Assembly (NCBI GenBank): GCA_943787445.1
Contig: CALSML010000026.1
Coordinates: forward strand, 122,187 to 186,186
DNA length: 64,000 nt
Direction of reading: 5' to 3'
Origin: an uncultured Alphaproteobacteria bacterium
GTDB lineage: Bacteria; Pseudomonadota; Alphaproteobacteria; UBA6615
The notes beneath the pieces were generated by a model. That model did no database searches and was not told the DNA's origin. It saw only the letters and a program-made list of their open reading frames with translations. The translations under genes were made by a program, and so were the position numbers. Positions 18,833 to 28,940 of this stretch are shown piece after piece (position 1 is the first letter of the stretch; the number at the start of each line of letters is the position of its first letter).

Positions 18833-19759
18833 CTAGCGTCGCACGGAGCGCGGATCGAGAGCGTCCTGCAGGCCGTCCCCCAGAAAGTTGAAGGCCATCA
18901 CCGTTACGAAGATGACCGTGCCCGGCCAGATGGCCAGCGCCGGTGCGCGGGTGGCGAGTTCCTGGGCATTGGTGAGCATATTGCCCCAACTCGGGATCGG
19001 CGGCTGAATGCCGAGACCGAGGAAGCTCAGCACGGATTCCAGCAGGATCACCACCCCGATGGAGAGCGTCGTGGCGACGATGATCGGGGAGACCACATTG
19101 GGCAGGATGTGGCGCAACATGATCTTAGCGGAGCTGGCACCCATGGCTTCAGCGGCCCGGACGAACTCCCGGGTACGCACGGACAAGGTTGCGGCGCGCA
19201 CCAGGCGGGCGACGGTCGTCCAGCCGACAATCGCGATGATGAAAACGATGCGGTAGAGGCTGGCCATCTCGGAATTTGCGATCGCCTCGGGGATACCGAG
19301 TTTCGACAGATCGATGGCCGCGAGAACGATCAGCAATGGCAGCAGGGGAAGGGCGATCACCCCGTCGGTGGTGCGCATCAGCACTGTATCCAGCCATCCG
19401 CCATGATAGCCAGCAAACAGACCGATAGTGGTGCCGATCACCGCGGCACCGAGTGCGGCCACGAGACCGACGAGCAGGGAAATGCGCCCGCCATAGAGCA
19501 GGCGCACAAAGACATCACGACCCGCTTCATCCGTGCCCAGCCAGTGGGTGGAATCCGGTGCGGCATACTGGTTGAACAGATCGACCCGCGTGGCATCCAC
19601 GCCCAGAAGGAATTCGATCACCGGTGCCAGCAACGCCAGCGAGGTGATGATGATCAGAATGACCGCGCTGACCAACGCCGCGCGACTCCGGCGCAGTCGC
19701 AGCCAGAACAGCGGGGGTTCGGACTGTGCCGCGCCGGTCAAGGGTGCAATCGAGCTCAT
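18833..19759 (-). CDS. Peptide/nickel-type ABC transporter permease (OppC/DppC-like)
   Basis: This 308-residue inner-membrane permease belongs to the binding-protein-dependent importer superfamily. It has the OppC N-terminal helix and the conserved HWLGTDEAGRDVFVRLLYGG signature. The EAA loop, which contacts the ATPase, reads EFVRAAEAMGASSAKIMLRH, and the C-terminal LSFLGLGIQPPIPSWG is typical of DppC. It overlaps the OppB-like gene by four bases (ATGA). No ATPase gene (OppD/OppF) is in the window next to this cluster. Confidence 0.93.
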   Translation of the reverse strand: MSSIAPLTGAAQSEPPLFWLRLRRSRAALVSAVILIIITSLALLAPVIEFLLGVDATRVDLFNQYAAPDSTHWLGTDEAGRDVFVRLLYGGRISLLVGLVAALGAAVIGTTIGLFAGYHGGWLDTVLMRTTDGVIALPLLPLLIVLAAIDLSKLGIPEAIANSEMASLYRIVFIIAIVGWTTVARLVRAATLSVRTREFVRAAEAMGASSAKIMLRHILPNVVSPIIVATTLSIGVVILLESVLSFLGLGIQPPIPSWGNMLTNAQELATRAPALAIWPGTVIFVTVMAFNFLGDGLQDALDPRSVRR

Positions 19760-20721
19760 GCTGCCTCCAAAGCGCGAAAGGAAATGCGCGGATCGAGCAC
19801 GGCGTAGGCGATATCAGCGAGGAAATTGCCGATCAGCACAACGAGTGTGGCCAGCAGCAGCCCCACCAGCGCAAGATTGAAATCATTGCCGAGGATCGAA
19901 TCATAGATCAGCTTGCCCATGCCCAGATATCCGAACATGGTCTCGGTGATCAGGGCGCCCGAGAAGAGCGAGCCGAAGTCCAGCGCTATGATGGTGGTCA
20001 GGGGCAACATGGCATTGCGCAATCCATGCCCGAACACGGTACGGGCCGGTCCAAGACCCTTGGCGCGCGCGGTGCGGATGTAATCCTGTCGCAGGACTTC
20101 GATCATCGCCGACCGCGCGAACCGCGTGTAGCCAGCCAGACTTGCGATGGTCAGGGTTGCAACGGGCAGCACCAGAAATTCCAGCCGCGCGAACAGGCAG
20201 GCATCCGGCGCGCCCATGCCACCGGCCGGAAGCCAGCCAAGCGTGACGGCAAATAACAGGATGAAAATCAGTGCCAGCCAGAATGGGGGCACCGATATGC
20301 CGGCAAAACAGAATAGATTGATGGCCCCGTCCACAGGGGATTGCGGTCGTGTGGCTGCGATCACACCCAACGGAATGGCAATGGCAATGGCCGCCAGCGA
20401 ACTCAGCCCCAGCAGGATAACGGTGTTCCCCAGCCGTGGCAGCAGGATATCCAGGACCGGGCGATTATAGGTGCGGGAAAATCCGAGATCGCCGGACAAC
20501 GCAACGCCCAGCCAGTTTCTGTAGCGTTCCCAGAGTGGCAGATCGAGGCCGTGAAGGCGCTTCAGACGCTCACCATCGGCGGGTGTCAGCTCCGGATTGG
20601 ATGCAATCATGATGTCGATGGGGTCGCCGGGCATCAGCCCGATCAGCATGAAGACCACAAAGGACATGACCGCCAGGACGATGGTCATGCCCAGAACGCG
20701 ACGGGTCAGGAATGCAAGCAC
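19756..20721 (-). CDS. Peptide/nickel-type ABC transporter permease (OppB/DppB-like)
   Basis: This permease has 321 residues when started at the GTG at 20721, which has a GAGTGAGG ribosome site. The longer ORF from a TTG at 20751 would overlap the upstream gene and lacks support. It shows the DppB N-terminal domain (FLTRRVLGMTIVLAVMSFVV and MPGDPID), the conserved GDLGFSRTYNRPV, and the EAA loop DYIRTARAKGLGPARTVFGH. It forms the translocation pore with the OppC-like protein and lies 7 bp after the binding-protein gene. Confidence 0.93.
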   Translation of the reverse strand: MLAFLTRRVLGMTIVLAVMSFVVFMLIGLMPGDPIDIMIASNPELTPADGERLKRLHGLDLPLWERYRNWLGVALSGDLGFSRTYNRPVLDILLPRLGNTVILLGLSSLAAIAIAIPLGVIAATRPQSPVDGAINLFCFAGISVPPFWLALIFILLFAVTLGWLPAGGMGAPDACLFARLEFLVLPVATLTIASLAGYTRFARSAMIEVLRQDYIRTARAKGLGPARTVFGHGLRNAMLPLTTIIALDFGSLFSGALITETMFGYLGMGKLIYDSILGNDFNLALVGLLLATLVVLIGNFLADIAYAVLDPRISFRALEAA

Positions 20722-20728
20722 GGATGCC

Positions 20729-22388
20729 TCACTCCGCTGTCCAGTTTTCAACCCATAAGGTACTTGGATACTGGTGCCCGGTCGGTGTCACGCCCTTGAG
20801 CCATTTGGGCATGATGAACGCATTGGCCCGGAAATAGAGCGGCAGAACTGGCAAATCCTGGGCATAGGTCTGCTGGATGGTGGTCCAGTGGCGTGTCTGA
20901 TCCTCTTCGCTGCATCCGACTTCGACCCTGTCGATCGCCGTATCCATCACGTCACTGCGGTATCCGGTGTAATTCTGTCCGGACCAGCCGTTTCCGACGG
21001 TCGGGATCATCGAGGAGTGAAGCGTCGTGCGCGGCACGTTGCGGGGGCTGGAGAACCAGGCAAACATTGCCATTCCGGTGAATTGGCGCTGCCGGATCGT
21101 CTGTCCGAACAGCACGCGCGCTGGTTGGTTGCGAATGCGCAGGTCAATGCCGATTTCACGCAGATTGGACTGAATGACCTGCTCCACCAGTTCGCGGACC
21201 CGATTGCCGGCGGTGGTCATGATTTCCAACAGCAACGGTTCGCCGGCCGCGTTGTGGCGAATGCCCTTGCGGATGTCGGTCCAGCCGGCTTCATCGAGCA
21301 GGGTGGCTGCCAGCGCGGGGTCGAAGGGATATTTGCGGACATCGTCCACATGATACTGGTCGAGCGGGTGGACCGAAGTATCGGCAACCGGCTGCTTGCC
21401 TTCGAACAGCCGCACGCTGATCGAATTGCGGTCGATGGCGTGCAGCATGGCCTGGCGGACCCGGATGTCTTCGAGCACCGGGTTGTCGAGGCGCAGATCG
21501 ATATGTTCGTAGAACAGGCCCGGCTTGAATACGACGTTGAAGCGTTCGCCGTGGCGTTTCTCGAAGGTCAGAGCCTGATCGAGCGATATCCCGTCTTCGC
21601 CGGCAATGTAGTCGATTTCGCCGGAGAGCAGGTTGGCTTCCAGCGCGGCAGTGTTTTCGACGGTCCGGATGGTGATTTTCCTGAAGAAGGGTGCTGTCCC
21701 CCACCAGGTTGGGTTGGGCTCCAGCACGACGGTGGCGCCGGGTTCAACATGGGTGATGCGATAGGGGCCGAAATACAGCCCGGGCTGCGTCGGGTCCGTG
21801 TCATAGGCATTGCGGGAGCGGTAGACGGACGGATCGCTGGCCGCATCGGCTTCCAGATGGGCCGGGACGACTTCGAAGTCGTTGATCGCCGCCACATCGC
21901 AGGTTCGCTTGTTCCAGAAGATCGTGAAGTTGTGCGCGTCCTGCGCTTCGATCTTCTCCATCCGCCGATAGAGTTCCTGATTGTTGACGCCGGATGTCTC
22001 TTCGCGTCCAATGGCCCAGGTGAACTGCACGTCCTTTGTGGTGATCGGCGTGCCGTCGCCCCAGGTTGCGCCGTCGCGGATCGTATAGTCCACTGCGAAC
22101 CCGTCTTTGCCATCCGGGGTTGTCCAGTCGCGGATGGTACCGGCTTCGCGGGTCGGCACGGTGGTGCAGAGCTGGCAGATCAGCTGCCATTCGGCGTCAT
22201 AAACCGTGAACGGACGCCGGGTCATCCCGTGGATCAGAGACAGGGCGACATGGCTGGCGATGTTGGGGTGGAAGCCCTGGGGAAACTGGCTGATCCCGAT
22301 GACCAACTCGTCTTTCTGGGCTTGAACCGCGCCGGTCGAAAGGACCGTGGCGAGCGCGGCGGGTGGCGATCATCCCTCGGATTGTCAC
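20729..22388 (-). CDS. Extracellular solute-binding protein family 5 (peptide ABC transporter)
   Basis: This SBP family 5 protein has about 550 residues and is the periplasmic ligand receptor for the two permeases downstream. The body shows the family features DGATWGDGTPITTKDVQFTW, GPYRITHVEPGATVVLEPNP and RQAMLHAIDRNSI. The signal peptide lies across one indel near 22355. Starting from the GTG at 22388 (with GAGGGAG upstream) and removing one C gives a normal leader ending LSTGAVQAQKDEL. Its ligand cannot be predicted from sequence; members bind peptides, nickel, opines or sugars. Confidence 0.9.
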
Positions 22389-22482
22389 GGTGTTACTCCC
22401 TCACATCATGCGGGATGATTGTAGGACATTGGAGTGTGGCGCTGTCGAGACCCTGCCAGTCACGAATGCGCGGGCCACTATT

Positions 22483-23172
22483 TCACGACGCCATGGGCGT
22501 CCATGTGTCCGGACTACTGAGGTATTCTTCCACGCTGTCCAGTTGTTCGGCGCTGAAGGCACTGTTTTCCCGCGCGGCGTCCAGAACATCCCACCATGTG
22601 GCGAGTGCGTGCAGCCCCACGCCCAGCTTCTCCATATTGTCCCACGCTTCCATGAAGATGCCGTAGTTGAACACGACATAAGTGTGCTCGACCGTGGCAC
22701 TGGCTTCACGCAGCGCGTCAATGAAACGAACCTTGCTGCCACCATCGGTGGTCAGATCCTCCACCAGCAGAACACGGGCATTGTCTTCCAGGGCGCCCTC
22801 GATTTGGGCCATGCGACCAAAGCCCTTGGGCTCCTTGCGGACATAGACCATAGGCTTTCCAAGCGCGACGGCGACGAAAGCGGCGTAGGGAATGCCGGCG
22901 GTTTCGCCGCCGGCAATGACGTCGATATTGTCCCGCCCGATTTCCCGATCGATCAATGCGACAGCGTGAGCGGTCATGGCTTCGCGCGCTTTGGGAAAGG
23001 CAATTACCCGACGACAGTCGATATAGCTTGGGCTGACCCGCCCTGAGGTGAAGGTGTAGGGGTCTTCCGGCTTGAAGTTGACGGCGCCGATATCGAGCAG
23101 ATGGCGCGCGGTGTCAGCGGCGGCCTGGCGCGCTTCATCGGATGTGTGTTGGGCTTTATCGGGACGTGCCAT
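22483..23172 (-). CDS. pyrE: Orotate phosphoribosyltransferase
   Basis: This 229-residue enzyme converts orotate and PRPP to orotidine monophosphate in pyrimidine synthesis. It shows DPYTFTSGRVSPSYIDCRR near the N-terminus, the dimer-loop region YVRKEPKGFG, and the PRPP-binding motif VLLVEDLTTDGGSK. The frame is intact and the length is normal. It stands alone upstream of the peptide-transporter operon, with about 95 bp between them. Confidence 0.95.
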   Translation of the reverse strand: MARPDKAQHTSDEARQAAADTARHLLDIGAVNFKPEDPYTFTSGRVSPSYIDCRRVIAFPKAREAMTAHAVALIDREIGRDNIDVIAGGETAGIPYAAFVAVALGKPMVYVRKEPKGFGRMAQIEGALEDNARVLLVEDLTTDGGSKVRFIDALREASATVEHTYVVFNYGIFMEAWDNMEKLGVGLHALATWWDVLDAARENSAFSAEQLDSVEEYLSSPDTWTPMAS

Positions 23173-23258
23173 CGGGGCCTCGGATTGTTCTGTTAAGCGC
23201 AGTGAATTTGAGAACCCGAAAACTAGCGTTGTGTCCGGAGTCGCTGATACGGGTCGGA

Positions 23259-23862
23259 CTAGTGGCGGTATTTCGAAGGGCTTTCGGCGGTGATATCGAG
23301 TGCCGCGTCTGCCGATTCCGCTATCGTGCTGTCTCCAGGATCAGGTTCCGACCCGGCTGGGAGGTTCCAGTCCGCATTGTTGAGGACGGTCACAATCCCA
23401 TGGGAGAATTGCGCCAGCTGTTCATCGGTCAGCGGGATGTTGATGGACGTCGCTCCGTCCGTGATCTGGAGAATGTGCCGTCCCTTGCCCTGATCGACGA
23501 CCCGCAACCGTTTGACCAGATGCGAGAGAATGGGAATGGGGGCAGGATTTGGCTTTGCAGATGTGCCGCTGCTGCTGCCTCTTGCGCCAGAGATTGTAGA
23601 TTCGGCCTTCTCGTTCTCCCGGGCGCGAAATGCCGCGACTTCGGACGGGGGTCGGCGCGGGTGCCGGGCCGGTTGTGTCCGGGATTTGTGGCTGCACAAG
23701 ATGTCCAGCCTTGCTTAGAACCTTTTCCAGACCAGGGACAAGTCGTTTGACGAGACGGCGGGTCAGGCCAAAGACCTCCTCCTGATCGTTCTCGTCCGTG
23801 ACTATAATCAGAATGCGGTCTTCAACTTGTGAATAACGGAGCTGGAATTTTTGTGCGTTCAT
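23259..23862 (-). CDS. Hypothetical protein with disordered middle, frameshifted
   Basis: I do not recognise the family. The N-terminal part starts at an internal ATG (MNAQKFQLRYSQVEDRILII) and reads as a small alpha/beta domain. The frame changes near 23650, within a Pro/Arg-rich linker. The second ORF continues with a Ser/Glu-rich stretch and a conserved-looking segment (RVVDQGKGRHILQITDGATS, then EQLAQFSHGIVTVLNNADWN). Total length is about 200 residues. There is no signal peptide. The gene is divergent from the SH3-domain gene. Confidence 0.55.
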
Positions 23863-23963
23863 TATGTCGAGGCCATGAGACGTGGCATAATTGCAAGACC
23901 GCTCGCGCAAGTCGAGGTCGCGATCGGAATTAGACCATCGGCCGCAGGTTGCCGGAACGACAG

Positions 23964-24518
23964 ATGATGCATCACGCGTTCACCGTATTCTTTCTTTCGC
24001 TCTTCTTGTTGTGGGGCGGCGCTGCTGCTGCGCAGCAATCGGCAAAAAGCTGGGAAGGGAGCATCTCCGCACGCACGCTGAATGTGCGGGCCGGTCCGGC
24101 GAAAAATCAGAGCATTGTCGCCAAGGTGAAGCGCGGCGACCGGGTGCAGGCATTCGACGAAGAAGGATCGTGGGTGCATATCCGTGATTTCGATGACAGT
24201 GGCAAGACGGGCTGGGTCAGTCGGTCCTTTGTCCGATTGCCAAAAGACTTCATGGCGCCGGCCTTTGGGGATGTGGAGAACGCGTTCCTCGAATGGGCCT
24301 CGGCGCGCGGGGATCTGTCTGTTGTTTCGATCGAGTCAGACAACCGATTGTCACTGGTACTTGAATCGGCGGAAGGAAAAGCCCGGGCAATGGCCATTGC
24401 CCGCGAGGTGGCGTGTGCCTACCGCAACCGGCTGTCGATTAAGGATCGCGTCGTGGCGACCGTCTGGCCGGAGGCCGGACCTGGTAATGGTTGGACCGCA
24501 CAGGTCAACTGCCCTTAG
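23964..24518 (+). CDS. Secreted bacterial SH3-domain protein
   Basis: This protein has about 184 residues from the ATG at 23964. The signal peptide has the core AFTVFFLSLFLLWGGAAAA with likely AAAAQ cleavage. Residues 30-90 form a bacterial SH3 (SH3_3) domain, shown by ARTLNVRAGPAKNQSIVAKV and then GSWVHIRDFDDSGKTGWVSR. The C-terminal half (residues 100-184) is an uncharacterised domain with two cysteines. Bacterial SH3 domains often bind cell-wall peptides. Its stop overlaps that of the convergent livF-like gene. Confidence 0.8.
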   Translation: MMHHAFTVFFLSLFLLWGGAAAAQQSAKSWEGSISARTLNVRAGPAKNQSIVAKVKRGDRVQAFDEEGSWVHIRDFDDSGKTGWVSRSFVRLPKDFMAPAFGDVENAFLEWASARGDLSVVSIESDNRLSLVLESAEGKARAMAIAREVACAYRNRLSIKDRVVATVWPEAGPGNGWTAQVNCP

Positions 24519-25168
24519 TCAGGCAACGCCATTTGTCCGTTGCTCAGGGTGAGCGTGCGATCGGCGATGGGCTGCACGAAACCCGAGTTTTGCTCTGCAA
24601 TCACGACAGCTGCGCCTTTTTCGGTCAAAGCTTTCAGACTTTCCGCAACGTCCCGGGCGATACGCGGTGACAAGCCCAGCGAAGGTTCGTCGAGCAGGAA
24701 GATGCGCGGTCGGGCCATGAGGGCACGACCAATGGCGAGCATCTGTTGCTGGCCTCCTGACAACTGCCAGGCCCGGTCCGATGGCCGGTCGGCGAGGGGT
24801 GGGAAGAGCGCGTACACCTCGTCGATGGACAGGCGTCGTTCTGCGCGTCCGCGGATGCCGCCCACAAGCAGGTTTTCCTCGACAGTCATGCCAGGGAAAA
24901 CTCGGCGTCCTTCCGGAACGAGTGCCAGTCCGGCGCGAATGCGGTCCTCGGTCGCCAGGTGATTGATGTTGTCACCCTGAAAGAAAATATCGCCCTTGGA
25001 AGATGCCAGACCAATGATCGCGCGCAGCAGGCTTGATTTGCCAGCGCCATTGGTGCCGATCAGCGCGGTGATCTCGCCGGATCGTGCTGTGAAAGTGACG
25101 TCCCGAAGGGCTGTCACGGCACCATGGCTGACCGTCAGTGACTCGACGTGGAGGGAAGGCTGGCTCAC
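24515..25168 (-). CDS. Liv-type ABC transporter ATPase (LivF-like)
   Basis: This 217-residue ABC ATPase of the LivF branch has Walker A (GTNGAGKSSLLRAI), the Q-loop region and the LivF-typical GLALVPEGRRVFPGMTVEEN. It also has the signature LSGGQQQMLAIGRALMARP and Walker B IFLLDEPSLGLSP, and ends VVIAEQNSGFVQPIADR. Translation should start at the GTG at 25168, which overlaps the TGA stop of the LivM-LivG gene (GTGA). It is the last gene of the transporter operon controlled by the TPP riboswitch. Confidence 0.93.
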   Translation of the reverse strand: MSQPSLHVESLTVSHGAVTALRDVTFTARSGEITALIGTNGAGKSSLLRAIIGLASSKGDIFFQGDNINHLATEDRIRAGLALVPEGRRVFPGMTVEENLLVGGIRGRAERRLSIDEVYALFPPLADRPSDRAWQLSGGQQQMLAIGRALMARPRIFLLDEPSLGLSPRIARDVAESLKALTEKGAAVVIAEQNSGFVQPIADRTLTLSNGQMALPD

Positions 25169-26847
25169 AGCGTGGTCACTCCGAAATAGGCATCCTGAAC
25201 GCGTGGATCGGCGAGGACATCTTCCGGTGTCCCGTCGGCAATGATCCGGCCCGATTCCATGCAGACCATTCGTGTGACGAGTGGCTTCAGAAACGCGACA
25301 TTGTGGTCGATCAACAGGATGGCCAGACCGTTCTCTGCGAGAGTTCTGCATAGCGCGCTAATCTCTCCCTGTTCTTCGGGGGAAAGCCCGGCGCCGGGTT
25401 CGTCCAGCACCAGCGCGCCCGGTTCGGCGGCGACAGCGCGACAGACCTCAACCCGGCGACGAATGCCATGGGCGATCGTGCCGCAGGGCATATCTGCGAC
25501 GGCCAGCAGATTGAAATTGCGCAGAACCGCATCGGTGTTGGCCGCGGGACGATCCGCCTGGGCGATTCTGATAATGTCCCGAACAGAGAGGTCTGCGGGA
25601 AGTTGTGGGGTCTGGAAGGTCCGGGTCAGTCCCAGCTGAGCGATCTGGTATTCAGGCGCATGGGTGATGTCGTGACCAGCCAGAGTCACGGTTCCCGCGT
25701 CGCTGGTGGCTGATCCGGTGAGAATATTGGCCAGGGTTGTCTTCCCGGCTCCGTTGGGACCAATGACACCCACGATTTCGCCGGGCTGGATGCGCAAATT
25801 GACGTCATCCAGAGCCCGCACACCGCCATAGCGTTTCGATAGATGGGTCGCTATCAGTTCGCTGCCACCAATATCGGCGGGTTCACTTTTTTCATCGGTC
25901 GCGGTTCCCGCAGAAGGTTTGGGACTGGATTTGCCAAACCGCAGCAGCCCTTCAATTCCGTTGGGCGCGAAGACCACTGTCGCAAGCAATAGCACGCCGA
26001 CGGCAACAAGATAGTATTCCTGCAGGCCGCGAAACCATTCCGGCAAATGGGTGAGAAGCAATGCACCGATAACGGCACCTGGAATTCCGAAGCGACCGCC
26101 AACGACCGTCATGGTCAGACAGGTGATCATGACGCCGAAGCTCAGTGTTTCGGGCGATACGACACGGTTGGTGTGAACGAACAACGCACCGGCCGCGCCA
26201 CCAAAAGCTGCGCTGAGCAGAAAGGCACGAAACCGCAGCATGCTGCGGTCGATCCCGAAGGCCGCTGTTGCCAGTGGTGTCTCTCGCATCACGGTAAATG
26301 CCGCTTTGCGTGCGGTATTGATTTGCCAGTAGGAGACCAGCATGGCCAGGCCCGCGATGATCCAGACGAATGACAATAGCGGCAGACCGCGCGCGAGTTG
26401 CCAGCCCAGAATCCTGACCGGCGGTACACCGGACAATCCGTTGGCGCCGCCGGTCACAGGTTCCCAGTTGATGGCGATCAGCAGCAACAACTGGCTGAGG
26501 GCAAGGGTGGCCAAGGCAAAGTAATGGGATTGCAGGCGCAGCACCGGGATGGAAACCAGCACAGCGATGGTGACTGCTGCCGCTACGGAGAGCGGGAACG
26601 TCACCAGAAATTCGGCACCATACTGGCTGCCCAGAATGCCGCTTGTATAGGCGCCAAGCCCGAAGAACGCGCCCTGGGCAAGGCTGAGAGCCCCCGCATG
26701 GCCGAATATGAACTGATAGCCGAGCACCAGAACCACATAGATTCCGGACAAGGTCAGGAGACGCTGATCATAGGATGACGCAAAGAACAGGGCGTAGATT
26801 GCCAGCCCGCCGCCACCGAAAATCATAAGGCTGTTGCGCGGGTTCAT
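25165..26847 (-). CDS. Fused Liv-type permease and ATPase (LivM-LivG fusion)
   Basis: This 560-residue protein joins two normally separate subunits. Residues 1-310 are a LivM-type permease with about eight helices (YQFIFGHAGALSLAQGAFFG and VVGGRFGIPGAVIGALLLTH). A linker rich in Ser/Pro/Glu spans residues 310-330. Residues 330-560 are a LivG-type ATPase with Walker A GPNGAGKTTLANIL, LGLTRTFQTPQLP, Walker B ALVLDEPGAGLSP and the LivG-typical ILLIDHNVAFLKP. The ATPase signature region reads HGIRRRVEVCRAVAAEP, a variant of LSxGxxR. The frame is continuous. The fusion fixes the pairing of permease and ATPase in one chain. Confidence 0.92.
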   Translation of the reverse strand: MNPRNSLMIFGGGGLAIYALFFASSYDQRLLTLSGIYVVLVLGYQFIFGHAGALSLAQGAFFGLGAYTSGILGSQYGAEFLVTFPLSVAAAVTIAVLVSIPVLRLQSHYFALATLALSQLLLLIAINWEPVTGGANGLSGVPPVRILGWQLARGLPLLSFVWIIAGLAMLVSYWQINTARKAAFTVMRETPLATAAFGIDRSMLRFRAFLLSAAFGGAAGALFVHTNRVVSPETLSFGVMITCLTMTVVGGRFGIPGAVIGALLLTHLPEWFRGLQEYYLVAVGVLLLATVVFAPNGIEGLLRFGKSSPKPSAGTATDEKSEPADIGGSELIATHLSKRYGGVRALDDVNLRIQPGEIVGVIGPNGAGKTTLANILTGSATSDAGTVTLAGHDITHAPEYQIAQLGLTRTFQTPQLPADLSVRDIIRIAQADRPAANTDAVLRNFNLLAVADMPCGTIAHGIRRRVEVCRAVAAEPGALVLDEPGAGLSPEEQGEISALCRTLAENGLAILLIDHNVAFLKPLVTRMVCMESGRIIADGTPEDVLADPRVQDAYFGVTTL

Positions 26848-27729
26848 GCACGCACCTGTTGCGGTTCGCCGAGCAGCCCCTGGGGACGCAGGAACAACAC
26901 CACAAGAACGATGACGTAGAGCAGGCCCTCAGCCAGGGGCTGGGATGATATGGCGGCAACACCGACTTCGAATACGGCGATCAGCAGGGCCCCGAGCGCG
27001 GCGCCCCGCAGACTGCCCCAGCCACCGATGACGACAGCAATATAGGCTTTCAGGATCAGGGGCGCGCCATCGGCCGGGCTGATGAAGAACTGGTGGGCCA
27101 GTAACAACCCGGCCGCGCCGGCGAATGCGGTGCCGAGTGCGAAGCTCAACAGCGTGATCCGGGTCAGTCGAATGCCGATGGCGCGCGCCATTTCCGGGTC
27201 CTGCGAACATGCACGGAACTGTCGTCCCAATTGCGTGCGTTGCAGCACGATGGCCAGGCCGCCGATCAGAACACAGGCTGTGGCGATGATGACCAGAGAT
27301 TGACGACTGATGCTCACGCCGATCAGGTCGATCGTGCCCACCCCGATCAGCGGCGGGGCGGTTCGCGGTGCGGCGCCGAAAGTGGCGTTGAGGCCATTGG
27401 CGACAATCATGCCGACCGCGATGGTCGTGACGAACACCGAGACTGGCGGACGGTTGCGGATCGGCAGATAGGCCAGCGCACCGATGGCAAGGCCGAGGAC
27501 CGCGGTGACGACAACGACACCGGGTAGCAGGATCAGGCCGGGAATTCTGAGATCGGGGGGCAGAAAGAAGGTAAGCGCCACGGCGGTGAACCCGCCGGCC
27601 ACAACGCTTTCGCCGTGGGCGAAATTGACGGCGGTGGTCGCGTTGAGAACAAGAACAAACCCCAGTGCCACCAGCGCATAGGCCGCGCCGAGAGGAAAGG
27701 GCATTCAGAAGGAGCTGCGCTGCGAGCAT
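26844..27729 (-). CDS. Liv-type ABC transporter permease (LivH-like), N-terminal indel
   Basis: This is a LivH-type inner-membrane permease. The main ORF (26844-27704) shows ALVALGFVLVLNATTAVNFA with the family NFAHGE motif, then the EAA-like segment ACSQDPEMARAIGIRLTR and the end LRPQGLLGEP. A second frame directly upstream reads MLAAQLLLNA and is probably the true N-terminus from 27729, joined by one indel near 27700. It overlaps the LivM-LivG gene by four bases and follows the binding-protein gene by 25 bp. Confidence 0.9.
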
Positions 27730-27754
27730 GGGAGCGAGACTGCTGAGGTTCGCC

Positions 27755-28876
27755 CTAGAGCGTCCCGGTCAGGTTCTCGTATCGTTTGACGATCTGTGGC
27801 ACCCGGTCTTCAGCGCCATAGCAAATGATCACGGCCGAATGGGCCATATTGCCCTTGCCGTCTGATCTGTAGTTCATGGCCAGGCCTGCATGGGATGCGG
27901 TCTGCAAATGAGTGCGGACCTCATCAGCGGTTTTCGCTCCGGCTGCGAGAGCGGCGAGTATCATCTTCGCGCCGTCATATTGGCCCAGCGCGAATGCGTC
28001 GGGTTCCCGATCGAATGACCGACGATAGGCGTCCACGAATTCGCGCATTTCCTCGCTGTCATCCGACACCGGTGAAGAACCGGATTCGGCACACACGCCG
28101 TTGAGTTCCGCGGGTTCCAGCAAGGCCGCGGTTTCGGGCTGGTGCATGGCCGAGCCGGCGATGATCGGAATATCAAGGCCGAGCGCCCGCGCATGCCGGA
28201 TGATCAGCGCGGTCGGGCCGGAATGGAGATGCAGCAACAGTGCATCTGCGCCCGAACGCTGCACCTTCAGCAGGACGGGCAACATGTCCTTGACCGAGAT
28301 GTCCAGAGCTTCCTGAAGCACCGGCGACGCGCCAATTGCGGTGAGGTTTCGTTCCAGCTCGGCGCGCCCACTTTGCCCGTAGGCAGTGGTCTGGGAAATG
28401 ATCGCGGGACGTTTGACACCACGTTCCTCAACGGCATAGCGCGCCTGTGCTGTCTTCACCACGGCATCACCCGGGAAAAAACCGATAGACATTTGCACTG
28501 CCAAGTTCGGTGATCTTGGCCGTGCCGGAAACCGTTATCAGAGGGATGCCGAATTCATCTGCGATGGGCAAAAGCGCAAGCATCTGGGTGCCCAGCATGG
28601 GGCTACAACTGCGACCACACCTGCGGCGTCGACGGCGCGTTCGAACGCGTTGACAGCGATTTCGGGGGATGTGGCGGTATCGACGACACTGAATGCGATA
28701 TCACTGCCGACGAGGGCTAGCTCTGCACCATTTTTCTGACTGGTTCCTTCCAGCGACAGGAACCCCGTGATGGGCACGAGGACGGGGACACGTAATGGCT
28801 CAGCCTGCGCGCCGACTGTCGATAGCAAGCCAACAGCGGTGGCAATCGCAATGAATTGGCGCAAAAAGCTGGACAT
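27755..28876 (-). CDS. Liv-type periplasmic binding protein under TPP riboswitch, two indels
   Basis: This is a type I periplasmic binding protein (LivJ-like, peripla_BP_6) of about 370 residues. It starts at the ATG at 28876 with CGGGAG upstream. The signal peptide is AIATAVGLLSTVGAQA. The fold is shown by LRVPVLVPITGFLSLEGTSQ and KNGAELALVGSDIAFSVVD, then IISQTTAYGQSGRAELERNL and VCAESGSSPVSDD. Indels at about 28595 and 28505 split it into two ORFs, and the conserved sequence resumes each time. It is the first gene of the operon and lies 65 bp after the riboswitch. This suggests its ligand is thiamine or a precursor rather than a branched-chain amino acid; that is inference. Confidence 0.87.
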
Positions 28877-28940
28877 CGGATACTCCCGATAATTGGCCGG
28901 AACTGCAGTGGCGGTGGAGCGTCTTCGAAAAGACCGCCGC

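Noticed and set aside
20774-22666. 630-residue plus-strand ORF
   Set aside because: It is the antisense shadow of the solute-binding protein gene and reads as low-information sequence with no domain.
24515-28876. Branched-chain amino-acid transporter
   Set aside because: Protein families fit, but the TPP riboswitch makes a vitamin-type substrate more likely. I therefore withheld liv symbols.
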